Source: Synaphobranchus kaupii
Taxonomy: Eukaryota > Chordata > Actinopteri > Anguilliformes > Synaphobranchidae
DNA length: 64,000 nt
NCBI GenBank assembly: GCA_029718625.1
Contig: CM056383.1
Span: forward strand, 69,714,919-69,778,918
Direction of reading: 5' to 3'
This document shows, one piece after another, positions 25,351 to 58,200 of this stretch. The notes beneath the pieces are model-generated. The model saw nothing but the letters and a program-made list of their open reading frames with translations, ran no database searches and was not told where the DNA came from. Made by a program: the position numbers and the translations under genes. How positions within the stretch are numbered: the first letter of the stretch is position 1; every line of letters begins with the position of its first letter.

Positions 25351-25705
25351 CTGCACACATGTCCTTCTCCACATACAGACTGCACACATGTCCTTCTCCA
25401 CATACAGACTGCACACGTGTCTTTCTCCACATACAGACTGCACACGTGTCTTTCTCCATATACCAACTGCACATGTGTCTTTCTCCATATACTGACTGCA
25501 CACGTGTCCTTCTCCACATACAGACTGCACGTGTCTTTCTCCATATACCGACTGCACACGTCTTTCTCCATATACCGATTGCACACGTGTCTTTCTCCAC
25601 ATACAGACTGCACACGTGTCCTTATCCACATACATACTGCACACATGTCTTTCGCCATATACCGACTGCACATATGTCCTTCTCCATATACCGACTGCAC
25701 ATATG
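25351..25705 (+). repeat. 29-bp minisatellite, about twelve copies
   Basis: Units contain CTGCACACGTGTCTTTCTCC followed by ACATACAGA or ATATACCGA. Most copies carry the palindromic E-box CACGTG or the related CACATGT. The frames across it are artefacts. Confidence 0.93.
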
Positions 25706-26337
25706 TACTTAAAGCTCCATAAAAGCGAGGCTATGGTCTACACAGCCTGTCAGTCAGGTGTACACCTACAGACAGACATCAGCCCAAACATGTGCTTCCA
25801 CACACGTTCCACACCGTGAGCACACACACTCACATGGCAGCACACACTCTCACACACGCTCAACAGCACACAAATACAGCATTTAAGACGCAGGAAGCCA
25901 GAGGCACAGGGAGAAGAAGCTGACCTCCATGGGTCGATATAAACAGTGTGATTGACGGCCTCTACAAGAGACCGCTTCAGTAAGGAGCCCAAAGCACCAA
26001 CCCGTTGTGTCATTATGATTAACAACATAATAATATAAACCATTTCATAAAAGTCTTTTTTCCACACTTTTTTTTTTTTGGTTAGATTTTCCGTTAGTTT
26101 TCCAGAGGCAGTTCTGGACAGGAAAGAAAGGGAAAACCACAGGAAGGGGAGATAATTTCCCACAATCCCCCCCACCACAAGCACAGCAGGACCGCACCAT
26201 CTGTCAGTCAGTCAGGTAACCATGCCAAACAGACTCCATGGAGAAAACTCCCTTCTCCTATGCACGTTGCCACGCCCCCACAAAATAAAAGCCTCCAATC
26301 CCAGCCCTGCCTATAGGAAGGGGGCGTGGCCGCAAGC

Positions 26338-39404
<13,067 letters not shown>

Positions 39405-42400
39405 TTTGAATATTTAACCCGAATTTCCAGCCCTGCGATTGAGAAGTACACACACCGTGAAACACTATGCTGTTATTTCAGTTTATATAAATGCAAAACA
39501 TCTCTTATAAGTAATTCGCTTTGGTTTATGGCCTATTGTGTATGCATTCAATTTAAATGTTTTATGAAAAACAATATAAATGAAGCTTCGGATACACAGG
39601 CTGTCTGAATTAATAGCTGGAGAAAAGTGACAAATCTCAAGGTAAAAATTAAACGTAAGTAATAGGCATGACGCTAAATGTCTGCCTTATTAGGCAGGTT
39701 TTCCGTTCCAGTGTTTTTTTCATTGGTGCGAAGTTTTGAATAGGCCTAATTGTGTAGGTAAATGTATTCCTGTTTAATTAAACGTATTTAAATAGCCTAC
39801 CAGTAAACATCAGATTGCTGTTCATCCGGAAATAATCAGAAGAAAGAGACGGCTTCGAGTTCACTATGCAACTTTTTAAAAAGTAGCCTAAACCACGTTC
39901 ATGTTAAATACAGAGACAGATATTATAATTTCTTTGAAAATGATTTATGCACATTTTGATTGATGTAATGGACATCCATTGCCTTTTGTTACATTTGTCT
40001 TGGAGGACAAGAATAACTGATCCACAGAAAAAGTCTGCACTTGGTGAGATTTGATGCACCCTGTGTTTGCCCGTGAATGCTGCTGACAAATTCAGACATG
40101 CCGGGGGGGAAAAGGAACTTCTGACAACAGCCTCCTCTGCAATATTGCGAAGAATGTCTGGTTTTCTATTATTTCTTGGGGAAAAAAGAAAAGAAAAGCA
40201 AAACAAACTCTTTAGGAATGTGTTGGAAGTTATTATGTTTTTAAGCAGTTCCTGTAAAGAAAGGTGGGGGAAAATGTGGGAGAGTAGACCCGTGTCATGG
40301 CCAGTTAAACTGCACTATATATATTTTTATAATCCAATTTATTTAAATCCAAAAGTTTGCCTTTACCTCTACAGAGAAATCTTATCCTGGAGTGCTCCCA
40401 CTCTGATAAACTATGAATACTGTCCAGATCCATTTATAAAATAGATTTTTTCTTAGATGGATGATGCCAGGATATTTTCACAAAACAGTGCAGGTAGCTT
40501 GGAAGTATTACTCTGGGTTCCATTGATTGAATGTAGTTCTGAATCACAGGCTCTGTGATTTCTGGCAGTGCTTGCTGTTAAAGTCTGTTCATGCACAAAC
40601 AGAACTGAGTGTGAGCTTAGCAGATACAAAAGACTAATGCCTGTATTCAATCAACAATTTCCCTTAATTTAGACTTGCAAGTAAATGCATGTGTTACATT
40701 TTTTTCTACAAACTCGTTTGTTGAGTTGGTTTAAGTGATTGCTGAACTTGCCAAACTGTGTTTGTGAATAAATAAAGTATAATCCTTGCTTTTAATTGGT
40801 AGTAAAAGTTAAGGGCAAATGTTGATTGAATTCCAGCCAAAATGTTTAATCTTAACAGATACCAGTGCTTTCTGAGGGTGCTGCTGGAAGATGACGGTGT
40901 AGTATAGTATAATATATAGTATAATACAGTGTAGTATAATGGTTAAGGAACTGGCCTTGTAACCAAAAGGTTGCAGGTTAGATTCCCAGGTAGGACACTG
41001 CCGTTGTACCCTTGAGTAAGGTATGTAACCTGAATTGCTTCAGTATATATCCAGCTGTATAAATGGATACTATGTAAAAAATAAAAAGTTGTGTAAGTCG
41101 CTCTGGATAAGAGCGTCTGCTAAACGCCTGTAATGTAATGAAAGTAAATTGTGGGTTTGGTTATAACAGCTGGACTTCCTCTCCCATCAGCACCTACATG
41201 TTCACATTGTTACTGGTGAACTCATCTCTGATGTACAGAGAAATACAGTATATAAATTGGTTTTGCCTTCTGATCTCCGAAGTATCCTCACTTCATGGTT
41301 TAAATCTCTCCTAAAATAAATCATTTTTAATCTATGGCATACAGTTCAGCACAGCCAAGCCCGGATCAGGGACCCAATTCATATGATACTGTTTCTTGTA
41401 CATTAACAAGGACTGTGATTGGATAAGCTGGCACATTACCGCGTGTGAACCGTGTGAAAGGAAGCTGAAAGGAAGTTAATTTATGCAGTGACATCATCAC
41501 CTGCTCCTTCCTACCTTCATTACAAGGGCACTTGCTTTTCAGTGCGTTCTTAGTGTCTGGCCAACAGTCTTATCAGTCACATCCATCTTTTTATCCTCTC
41601 TAATTTGGAATGTTCAATTAGCTATTTACAGGTGCGTTCATGCGGCGATCTCCGCAGCCATTTTGGGAGAGAGGAGACATCCGTGGTTGGCCTTGGAAAC
41701 ACGTGGCCAACACACCTGGGGCCACACCTAAACAGTGCTGAGCAGAAAAACACCCTCAGAAAGCCACGTAAGCGAGTTTCCACGCATAAATTCAGATGTA
41801 TAATCTAACGTGCTGTGAGAATCGGCGTACCTCTGCACACGATGGACACCATACGTACACAATGCTGTCTGTGTGATATGGTGACACCGTGACAGAAAGG
41901 CAGAGGTAGAAAATGCAAAACTTTTTTTAAGCAGATTTCCGACTTTCACCCTGAGCATTCTTTTACGCATTCTTTTACTCAGAGATTTTTACATGTGGCC
42001 CCAGGCCTGCACGAAACATAGCCGGAGCAGGGCACTTAACAGCCACCCAATGACCCAGCAGGGGTCGCTAGAGAGCAGTGAAACAAGGACCCCGAACTGA
42101 CTGAACCCTGTTTTTCTTTTTTACACATTTCTGAATACTTTCCTTTCTCACCTGTACCATGATGGAAAGACCAACATTGGGTCCAGACAGGAAAAGAGCT
42201 CAGAGTTTTCAATTCCACACACTTGAACCATTAAAAGTAATGATGGTCAGTCGATCTTTGGAATGTATGTTTGCAAAATGTAAGGTACAAAAACCAATTT
42301 CACAGATCGTTATCTTTTGATTTTATTTTTAAAACAAAATTTCTAAAATGTGTCTATTTTTGCACCCCTGATGTAGAGGGTGTGTAAGTCATATGGTAAA

Positions 42401-42701
42401 ATATGGCTAAGCTGAAGGCTTTTCTGCATGTGAAACGTTTAATTACCCATAAATTAATAAACGCCTTCACTCACTTGCTTTATGTCCAGTGCTGTGCAAA
42501 ACAGTTTACATAAAGTTTGCAGTAAATATTTAAATACAATTTGGTAGTGAAAATTGTGGATTGTGATATAGAAGTTCCCTCTGAGGATATAGAAGCCAAG
42601 AAATAACAGAAAAAAACGGTTCTGTTGTTAATGAGAGTAATCCCGAACAGTGACGGTTTTTCACAGGGTAGTGGTAGAGCGCCCTCAAGCTGTGGGAGGT
42701 T
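39405..42701. other. Interval between pou2f1 start and styxl2 stop
   Basis: It should contain the pou2f1 promoter and 5'UTR (near 39405-39700) and the styxl2 3'UTR (below 42702). A minus-strand AATAAA lies at 42322-42327, about 380 bp past the styxl2 stop. Apart from a SINE at 40935-41150 I see no other feature. Confidence 0.5.
40935..41150 (+). mobile_element. V-SINE-like, tRNA-derived element
   Basis: A tRNA-like head with box A-like TAATGGTTAAGGAACT and box B GGTTAGATTCC is followed by a body with CCCTTGAGTAAGGTATGTAA. The tail GTCGCTCTGGATAAGAGCGT plus CTGCTAAACGCC is the conserved tail of the teleost V-SINE class as I remember it. Tail bases differ from what I recall, so it is probably an old copy. 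Confidence 0.75.
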
Positions 42702-50231
<7,530 letters not shown>

Positions 50232-50739
50232 GGCAACACCACCTCTGACTATAGGCTACTGCAGAAACACACATAGACATGTACACATATTATACATACA
50301 TAGACATGTACATATACACATATAGAAACATCTCTAAAAAGCATCACATAGTTCAGACTATGTAACATAGTACAGTCATTGTGTAGGCTATTGTTTCTAT
50401 TGAGCGCTTTTCTTGGTTTTTAATGAGATCCAACTTTGTGTGATGAGTGATTATTATTTTATAAAAAGATGTATAGCTACAAAATAAGAGCCTGATAAGA
50501 AAAATAATGCTAGATGAATGCAGGTAACCATTCCAATAAATTTCTCAAATTAAAACGGGTGCATTTTTTCACATTCAAACCTTTTAACATTTCAGAGTTC
50601 TGAAACACTGCCATTCCTAAAGGATTAGGTTCCAAAGGTTCTACTGTACTTCAAAATATAGTTAGGAAATTACTCAGCAAAGATCACAATTAGAAATGCA
50701 GCTACACAGGTGAGTCACATTAAATAGCGATTGGTAGTA

Positions 50740-51790
50740 TGTGTCAGCCTTAAAAGAAGTCAATCAGCGCTGTGATATGTGAGTTTCCAAAGCAGCATGA
50801 CGCAACTGACAAGAGTTCCAATGAGGCCAAAAAGCTGGTGTCCAGACTGCAGATGCATCGGTCGCAAAAACAGAAAGACTGCTTTAACACAGTGAAGGGA
50901 ACAGTGTTGAAAATGATTTTCAGCAACAGAGGAACAGTGGTCGCAGGTCGAAGCTCACCAACAGGGACAGATGGACACTTAGCAGGAGAGTTGCTAAACA
51001 CCCCAAATCTACCGCTTCAAAAATGACCACAGAACTGAATCAATGCCTCTGTGACCCAGTCTCGAAAAAACCTGTACATGGTGTGCTTTACAGAGCTGAT
51101 ATTTATGGTACAGTCACCACTGTGACAACCGCTTGTATCCAAGGCTAATGCGCAAAGACTCATAACCTGGTGTGAGGAGCACAACCCTGGACCCCTGATC
51201 TATGGAGAAAAGTAATATGGTCTGATGAGTTGTTTTGTAGGCCTACTCTTTTTCCTACATGTAGACAGGTTTACGTTTTGGAGAAAGCCAAAGGCACCAT
51301 TCAACCCACAATGTCTGTAGCCAACTGTTAAACGTTGTTGATCTGTAATGGTATAGGGCAGCCATTTCATGGGAATCATTGGGTATAATGATTGCTCTAC
51401 ATGGTTGTGTAACAACCAGAGATTATGAAGCCATTTTACCAGTTTTACCCTGTGGTGCAAACACCATTCCCTCATGATGTCTTCATATTCCAAAATGATA
51501 ATGCCGCCCCATACACGCTGCTAAACAACTTGAACACCAGGATGAAGTCAAATGCCTTCCATGGCCTCTACAATCACCGGATGTAAACATCATTGGACCT
51601 TCAAGGGAAATTCTGGAGCAGAGAATGCGAAGTAGACGTCCACCTCCTTCATCCCTCAAAGAAGTGAAGGCTCCTCTTGAAGAATATCCCACCGCACACA
51701 GTTCAGAACTTGCATTACTCCCAGCGCACACAGTTCAGAACTTGCATTACAGCGCTCCAAGAAAGACTGAAGCTGTTTTGAAGGCAAGAG
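50740..51790 (+). pseudogene. Decayed Tc1-like transposase
   Basis: Broken + strand pieces match Tc1-family transposase landmarks. WRKVIWSDE at 51203-51229 holds the first catalytic Asp, FQNDNAAPYT near 51489-51518 the second, and WPLQSPDVNIIG near 51562-51597 precedes the third acidic residue, which I cannot identify. Stops interrupt the reading throughout. It lies in the presumed first intron of styxl2, in opposite orientation, and is non-functional. Confidence 0.75.
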
Positions 51791-52187
51791 ATGGCCCCTC
51801 ATCCTTATTATATGATATTCATATATTTTTTCATCATTTTGTCCAAACAAATGTATGTGCATTTTTCTGAGTGTACCCGTACGGCTCTGTATGTATGTTT
51901 GTGTGTGTGCACGGGCGTTTGTGTGTGTGTGTGTGTGTGTGTGCATGCGTGCATGCCTGTGTGTGTGTGTGTGTGCTTATCTGTGTGTATTAATAGCAGG
52001 AGGGACAGCTGCAGAGTCCTAGGCTGTGACGAGTGCCAGGCCCCAGGCAGAACAGTGACGGTGAAAAAGTCAGGGCAGTAAAGCTTTCCCCTGGATCTGA
52101 GACCTAGATGTCCCTCGCCCCCTCAGCGCCCCAGGTAATACCCACCCCCACCACCCTCGCACAGCACGGAGGAGACCGGCTCTTACC

Positions 52188-52255
52188 TGAGCTTACCTGA
52201 GAGCCACTTCAGGGATCCTGTTAGCGGCTGTGCGGCTGAGGGAGACTGACTGAGC
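52188..52255 (-). other. styxl2: Probable styxl2 5'UTR exon with tandem donors
   Basis: In gene sense GTGGCTCTCAG|GTAAGCTCAG|GTAAGAGCC gives two strong donors 10 bp apart, with exon ends at 52197 and 52187. They are a 10-bp exact duplication. The upper limit assumes a start about 35 bp below the TATA/MEF2-like box at 52288. It precedes the 50258 acceptor by 1.9 kb. Confidence 0.45.
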
Positions 52256-52287
52256 TGGGGGTGAGGGCCGGGGTGAGGGAGCACAGG

Positions 52288-52310
52288 CTAAATTTAGAGG
52301 CTCACAGCTG
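52288..52310 (-). promoter_or_regulatory. MEF2 box plus E-box, candidate styxl2 muscle promoter
   Basis: CTAAATTTAG at 52288-52297 fits the MEF2 consensus CTA(A/T)4TAG and is also TATA-like. CAGCTG at 52305-52310 is a myogenic-type E-box. The pair sits just upstream of the probable 5'UTR exon of a gene known to be muscle-specific. Functional role is inferred. Confidence 0.45.
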
Positions 52311-52375
52311 TGAGGTCACAGCTCCACCTCTGAAACCCGATGCCACCATTACGCACACTCCAAAATCTCCCATAA

Positions 52376-52459
52376 ACACACACACACACACCAAAATCAT
52401 ACCCACACACACACCAAAATCACCCACACAGACACACACACACCAAAATTACCCACACA

Positions 52460-52497
<38 letters not shown>

Positions 52498-52905
52498 AAA
52501 ATTACCCACACAGACACACAAGCACACCAAAATCACCCACACACACACTTAAATCTCCCACACAGACACACACACACCAAAATCACCCACACAGACACAC
52601 ACACACACACGCACCAAAATTACCCACACAGACACACAAGCACACCAAAATCACCCACACACACACTTAAATTTCCCACACAGACACACACACACCAAAA
52701 TTACCCACACAGACACACACACACCAAAATCACCCACAGACACACACACACCAAAATCACCCACACACACACTTACATCTCCCCCACAGACACACACACA
52801 CCAAAATCACCCACACAGACACACACACACACACACACATACCAAAATCACCCACACAGACACTCGCACACACCAAAACCACCCCACACACACACTAGCA
52901 CACAC
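52376..52905 (+). repeat. CA-rich minisatellite
   Basis: About 17 units combining CACACACACCAAAATCACCC and ACACAGACA with variable CA length. The 218-codon frame across it is a repeat artefact. Confidence 0.93.
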
Positions 52906-52910
52906 AGGAC

Positions 52911-55080
52911 AGTGTAGCAGTGCCGAAGATGAGGATGTGGTTTTATTTAAACAGAAATGCAGATACACACGAGTTCCACGTAGATTAAGGCACAAACACG
53001 TTTCTGTGCCCTAGAACAGATATAACCTACAACAGAACAATGCAGAACCCTACAGAAGGTTCAACCACATTAACTCCATTTTTTATAGAACTTTTCTGTT
53101 TTATAATTTTTTTTCTGCCACAGTTGAGTTCAGAGCTCAGGCCAGCTTCTGCCGTATTTATGCGTACAGGACACTGATGTGAAAAATCTAATCAAGACGG
53201 CCTCTTGCAGTAATGGTATGGGCAGCCAGGGGGCAGTGTCGGCCTATGTACCTACTGGAATAAAATCTCTGCTTGGTGTAAAGTGGTCCACCACAAATCA
53301 GCTGATCCAATGTGCTTTTTGAGTCTGTTAACAAGGCGCATAGCTATTATAGTAGCTTATAGTAGCTGGAATGCTATTTTGCTCTCAGTCGTGTTATGTT
53401 TTTTTATGGACACATGTACTTCAGTATAGTAGCAGTAACACTTGAGCAAAATTGTTTGTGATTGAGGAATGAGACCTAAACCATATGGGAAAATATCACT
53501 GATATACTGTTTCTTATAAGCTTAGATGCACTGATATACTGTTTCTTATAAGCTTAGATGCACTATAGGTGCCGTTGTGGACTAAAGTCAGGCCAAAGTT
53601 AGGTGAGTGAGGTGTGTAAAAACAACAACTTCAATTTACAACATAGGCCTATTTTATGTTGAAAGGAAGTCTTGTCTTTTTTTAGGCGTGGTGATTTTAT
53701 CCTATATCTTGCATTATTGAGTATATTAATGAAAATTGGTGCATTTTCTGTAATGCAGAGCCCCAACATGTTCATAGTCTTTCAAGAATGACTATGCTGT
53801 TTTAACACTGTTTAAATGTTTAGGGATCTGTGCTTTTAATATGAAAACAGGTGTGTGGTTGTTTAGAGGTTAAAACCACAACAGTTGAAAATGTTTAACA
53901 TAAAATAAGCTATAAGTATATAAGATAGGATATCAATCAATCAAATTTAATTTATATAGCACATTTCATACAACAATTGCAGCTCAATGTGCTTCACTCA
54001 ATGTGCTTGGAATGTTGGAAGGGTCTGATTATAGGTCTCATTATTTTATGTTGGAATATCTCGTTGATTTTAAATGGATAGTGCAGCTATTTTGATTTCA
54101 ATTAATCATTGGATTGGTGCTGCGCGAGCAACTCGATCACCGTTGAACCGTTGCTCGCGGCAGGAATTTCAATCCACTCTGCGTGCGGTGCTTCCTCTTT
54201 CAATCCCTCCCTCACGCAATTTGTCTTGACTTTTGTGCACAATGCACAAGTCCACTCTAGGGAACTCTTGTGAACAATGGCCCAAATAATCCGGATCGTG
54301 CCTGTGCCGACTGTGGTCGGTAGCGACACGCAATTGGCGATTGCGTCGCAAAGGATATTGATGGGTTCAGTAATTCTTCCTTCGATTCCGCTCTATGCGA
54401 GTTTTGCTATGGTGCGTATAGAAAGCCTTGGGTTTGCACTGAGCCAAGATGTGCGTCCTGTGCAGTGGGGTTGTTCCATTAACGCAGTTGAGGGGACAAT
54501 TGGACATTCCAAATTGGGGTGAATTGGACATAGGGGCCTACACAGCCCCGTGTTGGGTGCCAAATTATACAAAAAAAAAAACAATGACCCAAAGAGGTGA
54601 AATTTTTCATTCAGGTATTACATTAATATAAATGCTATTTTCTAAAGAAAAAATGACGGGAAAGTGATCAGAATTTCTTTTTTTAATTCAAAAGTAGACG
54701 TTTTGTAATGGATTCCAAAGTGGTACAATTCTGCCCTCTGCCACCACAGGCAGAGTATATGCCCTGGGGCAGAATGCGCAAATGGAAAGACTTTCTGTGC
54801 TTCGACGGCACTCGCTCTTAAGAACTGAAACGAGATCAAATCAATAACACGCCAATGGTAAGCTATTTGGTGTTTTGTAGGACCACACCAGGGGCTCGAG
54901 GAGTTTTATCATGCTCCTGACTCTCCATTAGCGCGAAAAGGACAATGGTAAAGCAGAAGGCGCAACCAAGTTGAGGCACGCAAGCCAGAGGTGGGAAGAC
55001 GGAAACTCAGCTACGAAACACCTCTGGAACGTAACGAACATGAAAGGACAGGTGTGGACTTGACGAGCTGGGCGGGGGAG
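52911..55080. other. Intergenic sequence between styxl2 and gpa33
   Basis: No gene is recognisable. It includes a 35-bp duplicated unit near 53498-53565 (ATATACTGTTTCTTATAAGC) and a dispersed-repeat tail at 53935-53990. The short minus-strand frames at 54102-54329 resemble nothing I can name. Confidence 0.5.
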
Positions 55081-55102
55081 TCTGATAATATGGTTAGCCA
55101 AT
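55081..55102 (+). promoter_or_regulatory. Candidate gpa33 promoter elements
   Basis: CTGATAA (GATA-type) at 55082-55088 and CCAAT at 55098-55102 lie about 160-180 bp upstream of the gpa33 ATG. GATA sites fit an intestinal gene; inference only. Confidence 0.3.
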
Positions 55103-55261
55103 CAAATGAGACTTCCTCAAACCGGTTTTCTCTGCAAGTGAGAAGTTTCGTTTGGGCGCAGTAACTAAGGTGCTTAAAGGTGCTTAAAGGTGCCTGATAC
55201 TGTTTTTCTTGTTTGTTGTTGTTTTAAAAACCAAGTTAATCAAGGAAATATATAAAAAGGG

Positions 55262-58200
55262 ATGTTTCGTGGCTACCTCATTTTGGCAGGTAAGTGTTTT
55301 AGTTTTTATTTATTTTATTAACAGAAATTCATGTTTTCCGTAGCCGATACCTATAGGAACCACACCCAGCTCTAAGGTCGTCGTTTGCATTGGCTTCTAC
55401 AATGAGAACGTGTCTGAATGTGTTCCTTGTTTATGGGCTTTCAAATCTCGCTTTTACAAAAGTATTTCATAGAGTCAATCATGAACTTGTCTCAAGAATC
55501 AACTAAATTTTCTGAGCCATTTCGGTTCAGAATCACTTATGTTCGATAACATTCATTTTATTAAGGTATTCAACTAAAGTATGCTTATGTTATATGAAGA
55601 TTAAATTACCTAAACTAAATTGAAGTGTTTGGTGAGATTTGTAAAAACCGCGATAAGGCTTTTCACCTGAACATTCTGCCATTTGTTTCATTTAAAGAAT
55701 TGTAGACTAGGCCTACTGGTGTAGGCTATAGCTAATAAAATTACACAACCCCCTACCGCCAAGCCGGAACAACCGCAAACGGATAATTTCGGATGTAGCC
55801 TAGGCTACATGGGGATCTGTTCTGTCATTACAGAATTTAGATAATTTTATTTTGGGGAGAGAACATGTATTTGACACGTCCGAAAATCCGTGTGTCGCCT
55901 GTGCCTGCACATGCAGCTATTTCTCTGTATTGGCTTTGATTGATTTATCATATAAAGTGTTTTCTTTAATTGTGGTAATTTGTGTTTTTAAATGTCACGC
56001 TTCGATGCCTGGTAGGCTATTTCCCAGTTCTGTTGTATTTCCATATTGGAGCCTTTAAAATACACCGGAAGTAAAGCCTATAGCCTTATTGCATATCGTT
56101 ACATTCTCACTGCCAGGGAATTAAATTAACTTTTTCATCCAGTGGCCAGAGTGGCTTGTGGATTCTAAAAATCAACAGCAATTTTCAACATTTTATGAGC
56201 CACCTTTTACAATATAAGACAACCTGGTTGCTTACCGGCCAAAGTGGCTGCTAGAGTAAAAATCTTAACAGCATTTGGCTGGTGGATGATGTCAGTTTCA
56301 CACCCTACACGCTGCCATCTGTTTTAACCTGTTTCCTCTATCGTTCCATTTACTTTTGATCCTAGCGCTTAGTTTCTCAAACGCATCAAAGCCTTTACAA
56401 ACGCGCAAGCAAGACCGTGAAAGCATACAAACGCATAGCGCTAAAATAAAGGCGAACCGGCAATTTCGAATTTACAAATGTGGCACCTGTTTTATCTTTA
56501 AGGAATACAGCTCAAAATGTGAAATTGTGGCATTATGAAAATCAAGTATAGACTAAAGATTAAGGTTAAGTGCTGTAGATTTCCATTTTATCATTAATTG
56601 TAGTGTTGTGTAAATTTTAGAAAAAGAAAACACAGGTGTTAACTTGGTACTGGTTTAATGGTTTGCTTCATCATTGTAGCCCAAATGGTCCATACCATTC
56701 TAAAAGTAACCGTTTTAGAATCTAAAAACAGACAAATAATTAAATTAAAATGTAATGATCACTGGTTTACTGTCTAACTAATAAACTACAATCAGTCCAA
56801 GTTAACACATTCTTCAGCAAAAAACTGATTTTAAAGTGAATTACAATATTTACAGAAGTGCTTTTGTGTTCATTTCCTTCACCTTGAAAGATAACTTATT
56901 CACCGCCTGGAAATGGCATATTGAAAATCAGTAGCTGTGTTCAGATTCAGTAAGCAGAACAGGGAAGCATTCTCTCAGCAAATCATGTACTCTGTTTAAA
57001 AATAAATAAATAAATAAGTTTAAAAAAGCTGTATTCTTTGGTTTTTATTAGACATTGCAAAACGTTTAAGGAACTCATTGAAATGAAGTGACTTTGCCCT
57101 CTCTGACTGTATGCTGCGTCTTTCGTCAGCCATGGTTGTTCGCAAATGATTTTTAACCCATTGTAGTTGTGGACAAACTGTGTTTACATGCAGGTAAAGC
57201 TACAACCAGCCTACATAAATGGAGAAGTTTGTGAAAGATGTTATAAGCCTCTATAAAGTCTGTCAGCTCTAACGGGCTTACGGACTCTGCATTCTACTTT
57301 TAATAACTACTTTTAATAACTTTTAAATTTCTCTGCAAAACCTCTGCGCGTGGGATAACTCGTATTTCCGGTCTGCAGTACGGTGGTCATAGAATTCTGT
57401 AAACTGAAACACGAGTTCTTTCAAAAGAGAACTCATTGTGTGGGTGCAGTGTCTGTATTCCTTTCATGATTTTACAGTTTGGCTTAGTAGAAACCCTTCT
57501 ATCTATTCACCAAACATGGCGTCCGAGGTCTTTTTGGAAAGTTGATAGTTCGCCAATGAATTTGCGGTTAACTTGTGCTCGTCTTCCAATGCTTCCTCTT
57601 CCCACTGGTTTCGACGTCTAACTCGTGTAGTGCACGCAATAGTGCTGCCAATCACTCCGTTAGGTTTCGGCAAGATAGCGACATGCCCACCTGGTAGTTT
57701 TTGTAGCTCCGTGGGCTCACCGCCACGCATCTGCTTTTGTACACACAGCCATTTATGGTGAAAGTAGTATCCGGATATAAACAGATAAAGCTTCAGCAGC
57801 AAAGAAAAGAGGCTCTGGCCTCAGGGAGTGCCTTTACATTGTTCACTAACGCAGTCGAGCTTTGCGCATGAAAACCGTGCTCGTGCTTAGCTTCTGCCTT
57901 TATGCGCGTTTCCACACCCGAGTGTTTCCCGCTCATGGCGAACGCGCCATCGTATGCCTGCCCAACCATTAGCCCTGTACTCTTAACCATAACTGAACGC
58001 AGTGCATTATTTGCACAGTTGGTTCCTTCAGAATGGAGATGAGTGACTTCCCTAAAGTCTAATAAACCTCTCATGCCGATCAGCCACAACAGTAAAACCA
58101 CTGACGGGTGAAGTGAATAACATTGATTATCTCGTTGTTATTTTGGTTCTGTACTCTAGCCCTTTGCGTTTGAAAGGATACAATTACAGATTGAAGTGCA

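Noticed and set aside
54102..54522. Opposed short frames of 75-81 codons
   Set aside because: They overlap on both strands without a recognisable domain; possibly an old repeat, but I cannot support a call.
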